Origin: Actinobacillus sp. GY-402 | GTDB taxonomy: Bacteria; Pseudomonadota; Gammaproteobacteria; Enterobacterales; Pasteurellaceae | Assembly: GCF_014843355.1 (NCBI RefSeq) | Contig: NZ_CP062137.1 | Coordinates: 186,001-250,000, forward strand | Length of the DNA stretch: 64,000 nucleotides | Direction: 5' to 3' | In this document: piece by piece, positions 11,823 to 22,592 of the stretch | Layout of the letters: each line of letters opens with the position of its first letter | Numbering within the stretch: the first letter of the stretch is position 1 | Notes under the pieces: generated by a model | The model's input: only the letters and a program-made list of their open reading frames with translations | Databases searched by the model: none | What the model was told of the DNA's origin: nothing | Made by a program: the position numbers and the translations under genes

Positions 11823-12592
11823 TGGCAGTGATCAAACGCAAAAACACGGTAAAAAAAGCAAGGACTCATGATTTTAAGGCGCGCAGCCTGATTCAAGTGA
11901 AGCCCTTGCTTGTGTTATTATGCGTTGGCATATTGTATTATGCATATTCAAATTGGCAGAATTGGTTGGAAAAATTAGACGATAAACCGATCAGTTCTTT
12001 TGCTTTATTGGGTACGCCGAAATTTACCACGAATGCCGATGTGCGCGATCTTATTATTAAGATGGGCGACTTAAAAGGCTTTTTCGGGCAGGATGTGGAT
12101 AAAGTACGCGAGCAAATTCAGTCTATGCCCTGGGTGAAAGGCGCAGTGGTACGTAAAATCTGGCCGGACAGACTGAGTATTTTTGTGTCCGAATATACAC
12201 CGATTGCCTATTGGAATGACGATCGGTTTCTTTCCAGTGACGGCGCGGTGTTTAAATTGCCGTTAGAAAAATTGAAACAAAAAGATATGCCGCGTTTATT
12301 CGGGCCGGATTATCAAAGCGCAGTGGTGTGGGATGCCTGGAATAAAATTTTTAACGAACTAAAAACGAAAAATTTAAATTTAAAATCCGTTGCAATTGAT
12401 GAACGCGGTTCTTGGGATATTACATTGGATAACGATATTACCTTAAAATTGGGACGTGGCGAATGGAAATCGAAAATTGATCGGTTTGTCACGATTTATC
12501 CGCAAATTGAAGTACCTGAAAATAAACGTATTAATTATGTGGATTTGCGTTATAAAGTCGGGGCGGCAGTGAATTTTATAGAGATAAATTAG
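11822..12592 (+). CDS. ftsQ: Cell division protein FtsQ
   Basis: Bitopic inner-membrane protein linking early and late divisome components (FtsB/FtsL/FtsW/FtsI). 256 aa: a basic cytoplasmic head ([17 protein letters not shown]), one transmembrane helix near residues 29-45 ([17 protein letters not shown]), then a POTRA domain ([21 protein letters not shown]) and a beta domain ending with [23 protein letters not shown]. The start overlaps the ddlB stop. FtsQ sequences diverge quickly, so the identification rests on architecture, the conserved VDLRY end and its position between ddlB and ftsA. Confidence 0.95.
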   Translation: MAVIKRKNTVKKARTHDFKARSLIQVKPLLVLLCVGILYYAYSNWQNWLEKLDDKPISSFALLGTPKFTTNADVRDLIIKMGDLKGFFGQDVDKVREQIQSMPWVKGAVVRKIWPDRLSIFVSEYTPIAYWNDDRFLSSDGAVFKLPLEKLKQKDMPRLFGPDYQSAVVWDAWNKIFNELKTKNLNLKSVAIDERGSWDITLDNDITLKLGRGEWKSKIDRFVTIYPQIEVPENKRINYVDLRYKVGAAVNFIEIN

Positions 12593-12602
12593 GCGAAGTA
12601 AC

Positions 12603-13895
12603 ATGGCAAAAATTGTGGAATCAAAAACTATCGTTGGGTTAGAAGTAGGCACGACCAAAGTGGTTGCGGTAGTCGGTGAAGTACTACCCGATGGTGTGGT
12701 GAATGTGTTGGGAGTGGGCAGTAGTCCGTCGAAAGGCATTGATAAAGGAAGTATTACGGATTTATCCGCCGTGGTGAGTTCTATTCAACGCGCCATTGAA
12801 AATGCGGAATCGGTGGCGGATTGCCAGATTGTATCCGTGACATTGGCCATCACCGGCGAACATATTCAGAGTTTCAACGAAAGCGGCTTTGTGCCTATTG
12901 CCAACGGCGAAGTGACGCAAGATGAAATTGATTCCGCCATGCACACGGCAAGTTCGGTCAAACTGCCTGACGGTTTGTCGTTATTACATGTTATTCCGCA
13001 AGAATTTGCCGTAGATAAGCAACACAATATAAAAAGTCCGCTCGGTTTACAAGGCGTGCGTTTGAAAGCGCAGGCGCATTTGATCGGCTGTCAGCAGGCA
13101 TGGTTGACCAATTTACAAAAAGCCGTGGAAAGCTGCGGGTTAAAGGTTGATGACGTCGTATTTTCCGGTTTGGCTTCAACTTATTCCGTATTAACCGAAG
13201 ACGAAAAGGACCTCGGCGTCTGTATGATTGACTTTGGCGGCGGTTCCATGGATATTATGGTTTATACCAACGGTGCGCTGCGTTACAGCAAAGTGGTACC
13301 TTACGGCGGTAATGATATTACGGATTTTGTGGCGCAGAGTTTAACGACTTCACGCAATGAAGCGGAGAGTATTAAAATTAATTACGGAAGTGCGGTCAAT
13401 CCGTCGCAAGAATTAGTTGAACATTTTGCTAAGACGAAGGTCGAAGTAGCAGGACTGGGCGGAACGTCGTCCCGTACATTCACGAAAGCGCAAATTGTTG
13501 ACGTCACGTCAAAATGTTACGGTGATTTATTAAAAGTTATACAAAACGAGTTGATTAATTTACGCAACGACTTGACCGTAAAAGGTATTAAGCATGATTT
13601 GATCGCCGGTGTAGTGTTAACCGGCGGCGGAGCGCAAATGGATGATGTTGCGAAATGCGCAACGGATATTTTCGGTTTACACGTTAGAGTCGGCAGCCCG
13701 CTGAATATTACGGGGTTAACCGATTACGTAAATAAACCTCAATATGCTACGGTATTAGGATTATTGCAGTATACTCATCACAATGATGAAGAAACAAAAC
13801 CTATTTTTGGCAGTGTGAATGACGAAGATAGTATTTTAGGCTCGATTTGGAGTAAAATTAAAAAAATTGGCAATAAAGTGCGGTCAGAATTTTGA
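12603..13895 (+). CDS. ftsA: Cell division protein FtsA
   Basis: Actin-like ATPase that tethers FtsZ filaments to the membrane. 430 aa, starting [18 protein letters not shown] (phosphate-1 motif). The 1C subdomain region and the nucleotide-binding motifs [15 protein letters not shown] and [10 protein letters not shown] are present. The last residues ([21 protein letters not shown]) form a basic amphipathic helix suitable for membrane targeting, and a uptake signal is embedded in the last codons, encoding 'KVRSEF'. Another is read as 'GSAVNPS'. It lies 10 nt after ftsQ and 83 nt before ftsZ. Confidence 0.97.
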   Translation: MAKIVESKTIVGLEVGTTKVVAVVGEVLPDGVVNVLGVGSSPSKGIDKGSITDLSAVVSSIQRAIENAESVADCQIVSVTLAITGEHIQSFNESGFVPIANGEVTQDEIDSAMHTASSVKLPDGLSLLHVIPQEFAVDKQHNIKSPLGLQGVRLKAQAHLIGCQQAWLTNLQKAVESCGLKVDDVVFSGLASTYSVLTEDEKDLGVCMIDFGGGSMDIMVYTNGALRYSKVVPYGGNDITDFVAQSLTTSRNEAESIKINYGSAVNPSQELVEHFAKTKVEVAGLGGTSSRTFTKAQIVDVTSKCYGDLLKVIQNELINLRNDLTVKGIKHDLIAGVVLTGGGAQMDDVAKCATDIFGLHVRVGSPLNITGLTDYVNKPQYATVLGLLQYTHHNDEETKPIFGSVNDEDSILGSIWSKIKKIGNKVRSEF

Positions 13896-13978
13896 TATTT
13901 TGTAATTTTCATCTACAATAGGAAGAATTTCAGAATAATTTACGTGCTAGCCCTGTTTAGCATTGACGGAGAGTATAA

Positions 13979-15190
13979 ATGTTTGAACCTGTACAATATG
14001 ATTTTGATGATGAAGTGGGTCGCACGCTGATCAAAGTGGTTGGTGTCGGCGGTGGCGGCGGTAATGCCGTAAACCATATGGTTGAACAAATGGTTCAGCA
14101 AGGTGGTGAGTTTGTAGGCGAAAGCATCTATACCAATGATGAACATGGTGAGATTATTTTCTATGCCATCAATACTGACGCCCAGGCGTTACGCAAAAGC
14201 AAGGTTCAACAAACGGTTCAAATCGGGGCGGAAACAACCCGCGGTCTTGGTGCCGGTGCAAATCCGAATATCGGCCAAAAAGCGGCAGAAGAAGATAAAG
14301 ATGCAATTCGTTCAATGTTAGAAGGTGCCGATATGGTATTCATCGCAACGGGTATGGGCGGTGGTACCGGTACAGGGGCGGCACCAATCGTTGCACAGGT
14401 TGCGAAAGAATTAGGTATTCTCACCGTAGCGGTCGTGACAAAACCGTTCTCGTTCGAAGGGAAAAAACGGATGTCATTTGCGGAACAAGGCATTAAAGCG
14501 CTTTCTCAATATGTTGACTCATTGATTGTGATTCCTAATGAGAAGTTGAAGAAGGTTCTGCCGAAAGGCGCCTCTTTATTGGATGCCTTTGCTGCGGTTA
14601 ATAATGTATTACGCAATGCGGTAACCGGTATTTCGGATATGATCACAACGCCTGGTATGGTTAACGTGGACTTCGCGGATGTGCGAGCGGTGATGTCCGA
14701 AATGGGCCGTGCCATGATGGGAACGGGTATTGCACAAGGTGAAAAAGACAGCGGTCGCGCAGAAAAAGCTGCGAACGAAGCGGTGGCCAGTCCGTTATTG
14801 GAAGATGTGGATTTAACCGGTGCGCGCGGTGTTATTGTCAACATTTTATCCGGTCTGGATTTGACTTTAGATGAATATGAAACAATCGGTGATACGATTA
14901 AATCGTTTGCTTCGGATGAAGCGACTGTAATTGTGGGTACCAGTCTGAATCCTGAAATGACTGACGAAATTCGCGTTACGATTGTAGCGACGGGTATCGG
15001 AGCAAATGAAGAACCGACGGCACAGTTGGCGCCGGTTGCTCGTTCGGTACAGGGCACGACAGCCAACGTTCAATCTGCGGTGGAAAATGTTGCTCAGACG
15101 CAATCCGAACCAACCCCGGCTCGTCCGACTCAATTGGGCAATAATAACGATTTATTTAAACCTGCGTTTTTACGCGGAAACAACCAATAA
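13979..15190 (+). CDS. ftsZ: Cell division GTPase FtsZ, with a short insertion after the first G-loop
   Basis: Tubulin-like GTPase that forms the Z ring. 403 aa. The N-terminal GTPase domain holds [13 protein letters not shown] and the tubulin signature [10 protein letters not shown]; the C-terminal domain has [15 protein letters not shown]. The tail ends [12 protein letters not shown], matching the conserved peptide that binds FtsA and ZipA. Between NHMV (residue 35) and NTDAQ (residue 65) there are about 17 more residues than in E. coli FtsZ. The ribosome-binding site is GACGGAGAG, a strong one. The 83-nt ftsA-ftsZ gap may hold a promoter, but I see no clear consensus. Confidence 0.97.
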   Translation: MFEPVQYDFDDEVGRTLIKVVGVGGGGGNAVNHMVEQMVQQGGEFVGESIYTNDEHGEIIFYAINTDAQALRKSKVQQTVQIGAETTRGLGAGANPNIGQKAAEEDKDAIRSMLEGADMVFIATGMGGGTGTGAAPIVAQVAKELGILTVAVVTKPFSFEGKKRMSFAEQGIKALSQYVDSLIVIPNEKLKKVLPKGASLLDAFAAVNNVLRNAVTGISDMITTPGMVNVDFADVRAVMSEMGRAMMGTGIAQGEKDSGRAEKAANEAVASPLLEDVDLTGARGVIVNILSGLDLTLDEYETIGDTIKSFASDEATVIVGTSLNPEMTDEIRVTIVATGIGANEEPTAQLAPVARSVQGTTANVQSAVENVAQTQSEPTPARPTQLGNNNDLFKPAFLRGNNQ

Positions 15191-15233
15191 TCATGTTAAT
15201 TCATAATCCTAAAGATTATGTAAGAGAAAATCT

Positions 15234-16151
15234 ATGATTAAACAAAGAACATTAAAACAAAGCATTAAAGTGACAGGTGTCGGTCTGCACAGCGGTAATA
15301 AAGTTACCTTAAACTTACGCCCTGCGGCAGCCAATACGGGGGTTGTGTATTGCCGTACAGACTTAAATCCGCCGGTATCGTTCCCGGCGGATGCCAAAGC
15401 CGTGCGCGATACGATGCTTTGTACGGCATTAGTGAATGACGAAGGCGTGCGTATTTCGACCGTCGAGCATTTGAATGCAGCGTTGGCGGGTTTAGGCATT
15501 GATAACGTTATTATTGAAGTGGATGCGCCTGAAATCCCGATTATGGACGGCAGCGCAAGCCCGTTCGTTTACTTGCTTTTGGACGCAGGTATTGAAGAAC
15601 AGGATGCGCCGAAGAAATTTATTCGTGTGAAGAAAAAAGTACGTGTTGAAGACGGTGATAAATGGGCGGAAATTTTGCCTTATAATGGTTTCCGTTTGAA
15701 CTTTACGATTGACTTCAACCATCCGGCAATTACAAAGAATCTGAGCACTTACAGCCTTGATTTTTCAGCGCAGAAATTTGTACAACAAATCAGCCGGGCG
15801 CGAACTTTTGCTTTTATGAAAGATATTGAATATCTTCAATCACAGGGTTTGGCGTTGGGCGGAAGTTTAGACAACGCTATCGTGTTGGATAATTATCGCG
15901 TCTTAAATGAAGACGGTTTGCGCTTCAAAGACGAATTGGTTCGCCACAAAATGTTAGATTCTATCGGTGACTTGTTCATGTGCGGTTACAACATGATTGG
16001 TGAATTTAAAGCCTATAAGTCCGGTCACGGATTAAATAATAAGTTGCTTCGCGCTTTATTAGAAAATCAGGAAGCCTGGGAATTCGCCACATTTGAAGAC
16101 AAAGAGAAGGTTCCGCAAGGTTATACTGTAGGCGCACAAGTCCTTATTTAA
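15234..16151 (+). CDS. lpxC: UDP-3-O-acyl-N-acetylglucosamine deacetylase LpxC
   Basis: Zn-dependent deacetylase catalysing the committed step of lipid A synthesis in the cytoplasm. 305 aa, standard length. It starts [21 protein letters not shown], as in Enterobacteria and Haemophilus. Zinc ligands are visible in [10 protein letters not shown] (His in the first repeat) and in [11 protein letters not shown] (His and Asp in the second), with the general-base region SGHGLNNKL near the end. It is the usual last gene of the dcw cluster and is followed by a rho-independent terminator. Confidence 0.97.
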   Translation: MIKQRTLKQSIKVTGVGLHSGNKVTLNLRPAAANTGVVYCRTDLNPPVSFPADAKAVRDTMLCTALVNDEGVRISTVEHLNAALAGLGIDNVIIEVDAPEIPIMDGSASPFVYLLLDAGIEEQDAPKKFIRVKKKVRVEDGDKWAEILPYNGFRLNFTIDFNHPAITKNLSTYSLDFSAQKFVQQISRARTFAFMKDIEYLQSQGLALGGSLDNAIVLDNYRVLNEDGLRFKDELVRHKMLDSIGDLFMCGYNMIGEFKAYKSGHGLNNKLLRALLENQEAWEFATFEDKEKVPQGYTVGAQVLI

Positions 16152-16164
16152 TATTGATTAACGA

Positions 16165-16196
16165 AAAAAGCTATACTGAAAAGTATGGCTTTTTTT
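16165..16196 (+). terminator. Rho-independent terminator after lpxC
   Basis: AGCTATACT (16169-16177), a GAAA tetraloop, then AGTATGGCT (16182-16190, one G-U pair) and a run of six or more T. It closes the dcw transcript 14 nt after the lpxC stop. Confidence 0.9.
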
Positions 16197-16223
16197 ATCT
16201 GAAGCTCTGTTGGAAAGATTACT

Positions 16224-17876
16224 ATGAAAAAAACTTCATTAATTTTGACCGCACTTTCGTTCTCATTATGTTCAACTGCCGTTATGGCGTATGAGCAAGA
16301 TAAAACCTATCAGTTTACGATTTTGCATACTAACGATTTACACGGGCATTTCTGGCAAAATGATAAAGGCGAATTCGGATTAGCCGCGCAGAAAACCTTA
16401 GTGGATCGCGTTAAAAAAGAAGTGGAAGCAAAGGGTGGCGCGGTGATTGTGCTGAATGCCGGTGATGTGAATACAGGAATTCCCGAATCGGATTTGCAGG
16501 ATGCGCGTCCGGATTTAGAAGGCATGAATGCCATCGGTTATGAAGCGATGACATTGGGAAACCATGAATTCGACTATCCGCTGCAACTGCTTGATATGCA
16601 GGAAAAATGGGCGAAATTCCCGTTTTTAGGCGCTAACGTTTACAATGCGAAAACGGGAAAACCGTTGGTTAAACCTTATATTTTGCTGAATAAAGCCGGA
16701 TTGAAAGTGGCGGTAGTCGGTCTGACCACGGAAGATACCGCGAAGTTAGGTAATCCGCAGTATATGAGTCTGGTGCGTTTCGATGATCCGACCGCCACCG
16801 CGAAGAAAGTGCTGGCGGAATTAAATAAAAATGAGAAACCGGATGTAAAAATCGCTTTGACTCACATGGGTTATTATTATGACGGTCAGTTTGGTTCCAA
16901 TGCGCCGGGCGATGTGTCGATGGCACGCAATCTGGATAAATCCGCTTTTGATGTGATTGTCGGCGCCCACAGCCATGATACGGTTTGCGTCGATGACAAA
17001 GGCGTATGGATTAAAGATTATCGACCGGGGCAGCCTTGTAAGCCGGATTATCAGAACGGAACTTGGATTATGCAGGCCGGAGAATGGGGAAAATTTTTAG
17101 GTCGAGCGGATTTCGAATTTAAAAACGGCGTAACTAAATTGGTCAATTACCAGCTGATTCCTGTGAACCTGAAACAGAAAATTAAAACGCCGGACGGAAA
17201 AACCGAATACCGCTATTACACCGAAGAAATCCCTCAGGACGCCGAAGTGCTGGCGTTATTAAAAACCTATCAGGACAAGGGCGATAAGCTGCTTAATGTC
17301 AAAGTAGGCGAAACCAAAGGGAAACTGGAAGGTGATCGTGCCGTTGTCCGCTTTAAGCAAACCAATCTTGGTCGTCTGGCGGCTGAAGTGCAGCGCCAAA
17401 AAACCGGTGCCGATGTCGGCTTAGTGAATTCCGGTGTGGTGCGGGATTCCATCGCCGACGGCAATGTCAGCTATCGCGATATTCTTAAAGTCTTGCCTTT
17501 CGGTAATGCGGTCAGTTATGTGGATTTTACCGGCAAAGAACTGCAGGATTATCTGAGCGTCGTGGCGTTAAAAGAAGTGGATTCGGGCGGTTATCCGCAG
17601 TTTTCCGGCGATATTAGTATGCTGGTGGATTTCACACATAAAAAAATTCATGACATAAAAATCAAAGGCGAACCTTTGAATATGACCAAAAAATATCGTC
17701 TTTCCGTGCCGAATTACAGTGCGGCGGGCGGCGACGGCTATCCGGTGATTACTTCGCATCCGGCTTATGTGGATACCGGGTTTATTGATGCCGATGTAAT
17801 GAAAGAATATTTCCAGAAAAATTCCCCTATTGATGCGGCGAAATTTGAACCGAAAGGTGAGATTATTTATCGATAA
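16224..17876 (+). CDS. ushA: Periplasmic UDP-sugar hydrolase / 5'-nucleotidase UshA
   Basis: Periplasmic metallophosphoesterase that hydrolyses UDP-sugars and 5'-nucleotides for nucleoside salvage. 550 aa, the same length as E. coli UshA and similar along its length. A signal peptide covers residues 1-22 (cleavage after AVMA). The N-terminal dimetal domain shows HTNDLHGHF, NAGDVNTG, GNHEFD and GAHSHD; the C-terminal substrate domain includes NYSAAGGDGYP. A uptake signal overlaps the signal-peptide codons, giving 'LTALS'. The related NadN of Haemophilus is an alternative label, but conserved stretches such as YEQDKTY, NDLHGHFW and PESDLQDA match UshA better. Confidence 0.92.
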   Translation: MKKTSLILTALSFSLCSTAVMAYEQDKTYQFTILHTNDLHGHFWQNDKGEFGLAAQKTLVDRVKKEVEAKGGAVIVLNAGDVNTGIPESDLQDARPDLEGMNAIGYEAMTLGNHEFDYPLQLLDMQEKWAKFPFLGANVYNAKTGKPLVKPYILLNKAGLKVAVVGLTTEDTAKLGNPQYMSLVRFDDPTATAKKVLAELNKNEKPDVKIALTHMGYYYDGQFGSNAPGDVSMARNLDKSAFDVIVGAHSHDTVCVDDKGVWIKDYRPGQPCKPDYQNGTWIMQAGEWGKFLGRADFEFKNGVTKLVNYQLIPVNLKQKIKTPDGKTEYRYYTEEIPQDAEVLALLKTYQDKGDKLLNVKVGETKGKLEGDRAVVRFKQTNLGRLAAEVQRQKTGADVGLVNSGVVRDSIADGNVSYRDILKVLPFGNAVSYVDFTGKELQDYLSVVALKEVDSGGYPQFSGDISMLVDFTHKKIHDIKIKGEPLNMTKKYRLSVPNYSAAGGDGYPVITSHPAYVDTGFIDADVMKEYFQKNSPIDAAKFEPKGEIIYR

Positions 17877-17881
17877 CCCTG

Positions 17882-17890
17882 TGCTATAAT
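17882..17890 (+). promoter_or_regulatory. Extended -10 promoter element for pheA
   Basis: TGCTATAAT at 17882-17890 is a perfect -10 hexamer with an upstream TG, about 29 nt before the pheA ATG and just after ushA. No clear -35 is visible, which extended -10 promoters tolerate. Calling it a promoter is inference. Confidence 0.45.
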
Positions 17891-17918
17891 CGGCAAAATT
17901 TATTTTAAAGGACAATTT

Positions 17919-19079
17919 ATGCCACTTGATTTATCGGAAATTCGCCAACAAATCACCCAAATCGACCGCAGTTTGTTAAAACTGTTGTCGGAACGTCATC
18001 GTCTGGCCTTTGAGGTGGCGCGCAGTAAAGAATTAACTCAAAAACCGTTACGCGATGAAGAACGCGAACAGCAGCTGTTGCAGGAATTAATCGCTTTTGC
18101 CGAGAATGAAAATTACCAGCTGGAACCGCAATACATTACGCAAATTTTTCAACGAATTATTGAAGATTCGGTGGTGACGCAGCAGGTTTATTTGCAGAAT
18201 AAACTTAATCGGCAGCGGGAAAGTTCGGTTCATATCGCATTCCTGGGGAAACGCGGTTCTTATTCCAATCTGGCTTCGCGCAGTTATGCAAACCGTTATA
18301 GCAAGCAACTGATCGAGCTCAGTTGCAGTTCTTTTGAGCAAATTTTTGAAAAAGTGCGATCGGGCGAAGCGGATTTTGGCATGTTGCCGCTAGAAAATAC
18401 CACTTCCGGCTCCATTAATGAGGTGTACGATTTGCTTCAGCATACGGATTTATCGTTAGTGGGCGAGTTAGCTTATCCGATTAAGCATTGTGTGTTGGTG
18501 ACGGAGCAAACCGATCTTGACCGAATCGATACCTTATACAGCCATCCGCAGGTCATTCAGCAATGCAGCCAATTTATTCGCAGCTTGGATCGCGTACATA
18601 TTGAATATTGCGAAAGCAGTTCCCACGCCATGCAATTGGTGGCAAGCCTGAATAAACCGAATATCGCGGCGTTGGGCAACGAAGACGGGGGAAAATTGTA
18701 CGGATTGCGCGTGTTGAAAACCGATATCGCGAATCAAGCTAACAATATCACGCGTTTTATTGTGGTAGCGCGCGAACCGCTTTCCGTTTCGCCGCAAATC
18801 AGTACAAAAACGCTGTTGTTGATGACAACCGGTCAACAAGCGGGCTCGTTAGTGGATGCGTTATTGGTGTTCAAAAAATATCGGATTAACATGACAAAAT
18901 TGGAATCCCGCCCGATTTACGGCAAACCTTGGGAAGAAATGTTTTATCTGGAAATTGAAGCGAACATCAACCATCCCGACACCAAACGGGCGTTAGACGA
19001 ATTGAAGCGATACAGCGCTTTCCTGAAAGTGCTGGGCTGCTATCCGAGCGAAATCGTCAAACCGGTGGATGTGAAGTAA
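17919..19079 (+). CDS. pheA: Bifunctional chorismate mutase / prephenate dehydratase PheA
   Basis: Converts chorismate to prephenate and then to phenylpyruvate in phenylalanine synthesis. 386 aa. The chorismate mutase domain covers about residues 1-90 ([33 protein letters not shown]). The prephenate dehydratase domain follows ([31 protein letters not shown], and [13 protein letters not shown] with the catalytic TRF). A C-terminal ACT domain carries [18 protein letters not shown] for phenylalanine feedback. The ribosome-binding site AAAGGACAATTT is good. I found no Phe-rich leader peptide in the short gap after ushA. An inverted uptake-signal terminator follows. Confidence 0.96.
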   Translation: MPLDLSEIRQQITQIDRSLLKLLSERHRLAFEVARSKELTQKPLRDEEREQQLLQELIAFAENENYQLEPQYITQIFQRIIEDSVVTQQVYLQNKLNRQRESSVHIAFLGKRGSYSNLASRSYANRYSKQLIELSCSSFEQIFEKVRSGEADFGMLPLENTTSGSINEVYDLLQHTDLSLVGELAYPIKHCVLVTEQTDLDRIDTLYSHPQVIQQCSQFIRSLDRVHIEYCESSSHAMQLVASLNKPNIAALGNEDGGKLYGLRVLKTDIANQANNITRFIVVAREPLSVSPQISTKTLLLMTTGQQAGSLVDALLVFKKYRINMTKLESRPIYGKPWEEMFYLEIEANINHPDTKRALDELKRYSAFLKVLGCYPSEIVKPVDVK

Positions 19080-19094
19080 CGCCATTCGGATATA

Positions 19095-19139
19095 AAAAGT
19101 GCGGTCAAAAAAACGAAAGAATTTTTGACCGCACTTTTT
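19095..19139. terminator. Inverted uptake-signal pair acting as a bidirectional terminator
   Basis: AAAAAGTGCGGTCAAAAA and its reverse complement form an 18-bp stem around a short loop between the convergent genes pheA and yjdM. The flanking A and T runs make it a terminator for either strand. Confidence 0.85.
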
Positions 19140-19156
19140 GATTTAATGTGAAGTTA

Positions 19157-19492
19157 TTAAGCTTTTTTCAAGAACTCGGATTTTAATGAAAACGGTTGAC
19201 CGTCAATTTTGCAGTCTACGTCGTGATCGCCGTCCACTAAGCGGATGTTTTTCGCTTTGCTGCCTTTTTTCAACACAATGGACGATCCTTTCACTTTCAA
19301 ATCTTTAATTAAAATGACATCGTCGCCGTCTTGTAATATGTTGCCGTTGCTGTCTTTCCAGATTTTTTCGTCGCTTTCCTGCGCCGTTTCTTCGCCGGAC
19401 CATTCGTATGCGCAGTCCGGGCAAACAAAATTGATGCTGTCGTGATACACAAATTCACTTTGGCATTTCGGGCATTTAGGCATTTGATCCAT
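19157..19492 (-). CDS. yjdM: PhnA/YjdM family zinc-ribbon protein
   Basis: Small cytoplasmic protein of the PhnA (YjdM) family. Despite the historical name 'alkylphosphonate uptake protein', its function is not established. With the start at 19492 it is 111 aa, the same length as E. coli YjdM, and has an AAGGAAA ribosome-binding site. A longer in-frame start would run through a uptake signal and is unlikely. The N-terminus is a zinc ribbon (CPKCQSEF...CPDCAYEW), followed by the conserved core [35 protein letters not shown] and the end LKSEFLKKA. It stands alone, convergent with pheA and divergent from corC. Confidence 0.92.
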   Translation of the reverse strand: MDQMPKCPKCQSEFVYHDSINFVCPDCAYEWSGEETAQESDEKIWKDSNGNILQDGDDVILIKDLKVKGSSIVLKKGSKAKNIRLVDGDHDVDCKIDGQPFSLKSEFLKKA

Positions 19493-19656
19493 GGTTGTTT
19501 CCTTATTGCTGTGTAAAATTGAAGGGCGAGTATAACAAAAAACTGTTAAAAAATCGACCGCACTTTTCGCCGCTTGAGACATGATTTATGCTAGCCATTG
19601 CGCGTAAAATGTGCTAATTTTTGCTCGTCAATCCGACAGAAATTTTAAATTCCATT

Positions 19657-20559
19657 ATGACAGACGAACACTCGAATAACGTTACTCAATTAGAGCCGAC
19701 ACAGAAAAAATCTTTTTTTGAATCACTTTTCGGTCGTTTTTTTCAAGGCGAACTGAAAAACCGGGAAGAACTGGTGGAAGTGATTCGCGATTCCGAACAA
19801 AACGAACTGATCGATCAAGATACCCGCGAAATGATTGAAGGCGTGATGGAAATCGCCGAATTGCGCGTTCGCGATATTATGATTCCTCGCTCGCAAATCG
19901 TGTTTATCGACGAGACCCAGGATTTAGAGGGCTGCCTGGATATTATCATCGAAACCGCGCATTCGCGTTTTCCGGTCATTGCCGATGAACGCGATAACGT
20001 ACGGGGAATTCTGCATGCCAAGGATTTGCTGAAATTTCTGCGTGAAAAGCCGGAAGAATTCGATTTGAAACAGTTGCTGCGCCCGGTGGTGATCGTGCCG
20101 GAAAGCAAGCGAGTGGATCGCATGCTGAAGGAATTTCGTTCCGAACGTTTTCACATGGCGATTGTGGTGGATGAATTCGGCGCCATTTCGGGTTTGGTGA
20201 CCATTGAAGATATTCTGGAACAAATTGTCGGCGATATTGAAGACGAATTCGACGAAGAAGAGATTGTCGCCAATATCCGGCAGTTATCCCGGCATACTTA
20301 TGCGGTGCGGGCGTTAACGGATATTGATGATTTTAACGCCCAGTTCAATACGCATTTCGCCGATGAGGAAGTAGATACCATCGGCGGCGTAATTATGCAG
20401 GCGTTCGGTTATCTGCCGAAACGGGGCGAAGAAATCACCCTGGAAAATGTTCATTTTAAAGTGACTTCCGCCGATAGCCGCCGCATTATTCAATTGCGGG
20501 TGACCGTTACGGACGAGTTGACGGGAATCGAAAAGCCGGAAGAAACTCCGGAAGACTAA
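19657..20559 (+). CDS. corC: CBS-domain transporter-associated protein CorC
   Basis: Cytosolic CBS-pair protein of the CorC/HlyC family, linked in other species to magnesium/cobalt efflux together with CorA. The ATG at 19657 gives 300 aa ([14 protein letters not shown]), close to E. coli CorC; a TTG at 19621 is the only longer start. Two CBS motifs occupy about residues 60-190 ([43 protein letters not shown]), and the CorC_HlyC transporter-associated domain fills the C-terminus ([23 protein letters not shown]). It precedes lnt, the same pairing seen in E. coli and Haemophilus. Confidence 0.93.
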   Translation: MTDEHSNNVTQLEPTQKKSFFESLFGRFFQGELKNREELVEVIRDSEQNELIDQDTREMIEGVMEIAELRVRDIMIPRSQIVFIDETQDLEGCLDIIIETAHSRFPVIADERDNVRGILHAKDLLKFLREKPEEFDLKQLLRPVVIVPESKRVDRMLKEFRSERFHMAIVVDEFGAISGLVTIEDILEQIVGDIEDEFDEEEIVANIRQLSRHTYAVRALTDIDDFNAQFNTHFADEEVDTIGGVIMQAFGYLPKRGEEITLENVHFKVTSADSRRIIQLRVTVTDELTGIEKPEETPED

Positions 20560-20647
20560 AAGCAACGGATTTTTTAGACCGTATTTATTATTCGGTTGGT
20601 GAATTTGACGGAAATTCAGCAACCGTTTTGTGTTTTATTGGATTTGT

Positions 20648-22183
20648 ATGAAAAATTTATTGCCTTATTTTATTGCGCCGATTTCAGGCGTCCTCGGCGT
20701 TTTGGCTTTTTCTCCCTACGATTACTGGATTTGCGCCTATATTTCGCTGCTCGGTTTGTTGTATGCGGCAAAAACATCGAAAAAATCTACCGCACTTTGG
20801 GCGGCTTTTTTATGGGGCCTGAGCTTTTTCGCCGTCGGCACCGGCTGGCTGCATGTCAGCATTCACCAATTCGGCGGTTCGCCTTTGTGGTTGAGCTATA
20901 TTTTAGTGCTGTTGCTGGCGGCGTATTTATCTTTATATCCCGTTTTATTCGCTTATCTGATTCAACGCTTTAAAGTCCGTTCCGTGATGATGTTCCCCGT
21001 GCTATGGACGTTCACGGAATTTCTGCGCGGTTGGATATTGACCGGTTTCCCGTGGTTGCAGTTCGGTTACACGCAAATTGATACGCCTTTTGCCGGCATT
21101 GCGCCGATTTTTGGCGTCACCGGACTAACGTTTTTTGTGATGTGGGTAAGTGCGGTTGTTTTTACCGTCGTTTCTGCGCTGTTAACTTCGCCGCGTAAAA
21201 TCAATGTTGCCGTGGCAAACGGCATTTTGCTCTTGATCGTAGCGGGATTGGCTTCGCTCAGTTCAAGCGTGAATTATGTCAAACCGGTTGAAGACAAAGC
21301 CATGACCATCACGCTGGCGCAGGGAAATATTGCACAAAATCTGAAGTGGGATCCGGCCTACTTGGATGCCACGCTGAAAATCTACGGACGCCTGATTAGT
21401 GAACATCTCGGTAAATCGGATCTGATTATCCTGCCGGAAAGCGCATTGCCGGCATTGGAAAACCGCATTCAGCCGTTTTTTGATGAACTGAAACAGGCGG
21501 TGAAAGACAGCAAAACCGAAGTGATGATCGGTTCGGTGTATCAGAATGAGAACAGCGGAAAGCTGTTTAACTCCATTGTGCTGGTGAATGAAGACTATCA
21601 GCCGGAAAGCGCGCCGCGTTATAACAAACACCATCTGGTGCCTTTCGGCGAATATGTGCCGCTGGAAACGATATTGCGACCGCTCGGTTCGGTGTTTAAT
21701 CTGCCGATGTCGGCGTTCCAGCAGGGTAAAGAAATTCAGCCATCCTTGCTGACGAAAGATCGTCGTTTTAACGCGGCGATTTGCTATGAAATTATTTTGG
21801 GCGCTCAATTACAGGCTAATCTGAAAAAGGACACGGATTTTCTGTTAACCGTTTCTAATGACGCCTGGTTCGGCGACAGCCACGGACCCTGGCAGCATTT
21901 TCAAATGGCGCGAATGCGGGCGTTGGAGTTGGGTAAACCGCTAATCCGCGCCACCAATACGGGCGTGACGGCATTTATTGATGCCCGGGGAAAAATTATC
22001 AGCTCGGCGCCGCAATTTGAAGAAACCGCACTAACCGCGCGCATTGCGCCGACGGAAGGGCAAACGCCTTATGCCGCATTAGGCGATAAACCGCTTTATG
22101 CGTTGGCATTGTTGTTGCTGGTCATGCACATTTTGGGAGAAGGGATTAAGCGGAAAATGTTAAAAAATATTCAGCACGGGTAA
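20648..22183 (+). CDS. lnt: Apolipoprotein N-acyltransferase Lnt
   Basis: Inner-membrane enzyme that adds the third acyl chain to lipoproteins. The ATG at 20648 (MKNLLPYFIAP) gives 511 aa, the usual size. Several transmembrane helices lie at residues 1-200 with the family motif FLRGWILTGFPWLQFGY. The periplasmic nitrilase domain carries the Glu-Lys-Cys triad: LPESALPAL, PRYNKHHLVPFGEY and NAAICYEI. A final helix is followed by a basic tail. It is the partner gene of corC. A bidirectional terminator separates it from infA. Lipoprotein substrates predicted in this window include the b562-like protein at 54466. Confidence 0.96.
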   Translation: MKNLLPYFIAPISGVLGVLAFSPYDYWICAYISLLGLLYAAKTSKKSTALWAAFLWGLSFFAVGTGWLHVSIHQFGGSPLWLSYILVLLLAAYLSLYPVLFAYLIQRFKVRSVMMFPVLWTFTEFLRGWILTGFPWLQFGYTQIDTPFAGIAPIFGVTGLTFFVMWVSAVVFTVVSALLTSPRKINVAVANGILLLIVAGLASLSSSVNYVKPVEDKAMTITLAQGNIAQNLKWDPAYLDATLKIYGRLISEHLGKSDLIILPESALPALENRIQPFFDELKQAVKDSKTEVMIGSVYQNENSGKLFNSIVLVNEDYQPESAPRYNKHHLVPFGEYVPLETILRPLGSVFNLPMSAFQQGKEIQPSLLTKDRRFNAAICYEIILGAQLQANLKKDTDFLLTVSNDAWFGDSHGPWQHFQMARMRALELGKPLIRATNTGVTAFIDARGKIISSAPQFEETALTARIAPTEGQTPYAALGDKPLYALALLLLVMHILGEGIKRKMLKNIQHG

Positions 22184-22187
22184 AATG

Positions 22188-22220
22188 AAAATCCCGAAAT
22201 CTTTTGCGTTTCGGGATTTT
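22188..22220. terminator. Bidirectional terminator between lnt and infA
   Basis: AAAATCCCGAAA (22188-22199) pairs with TTTCGGGATTTT (22209-22220), a 12-bp perfect stem with A/T-rich ends that serve as U-runs on both strands. It separates two convergent genes. Confidence 0.9.
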
Positions 22221-22229
22221 ATCATTTGC

Positions 22230-22451
<222 letters not shown>

Positions 22452-22592
22452 CTATTCAGTCCTTTATTTTAGTAATATGAAGTAAAAACGGCGTGATTAT
22501 ACTCGCTAAACCGTAAGACTGAAAGGATTTTTGTGCGATTTTTCTACAACTATGTTATGTTTAATCACAAAATTTTACGGATAGGCACGAAT

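Noticed and set aside
14506-15066. 186-codon open frame antisense to ftsZ
   Set aside because: It lies wholly opposite a clear, conserved gene, has serine/proline-rich composition typical of antisense frames, and shows no domain.
19493-19582. 30-codon N-terminal extension of yjdM
   Set aside because: It translates a uptake signal and promoter-like DNA; the internal ATG matches the 111-aa family length with a good ribosome-binding site.
21263-21808. 181-codon frame antisense to lnt
   Set aside because: Rich in Arg, His, Gln and Phe as expected of the complement of a real gene; no ribosome-binding site or motif.
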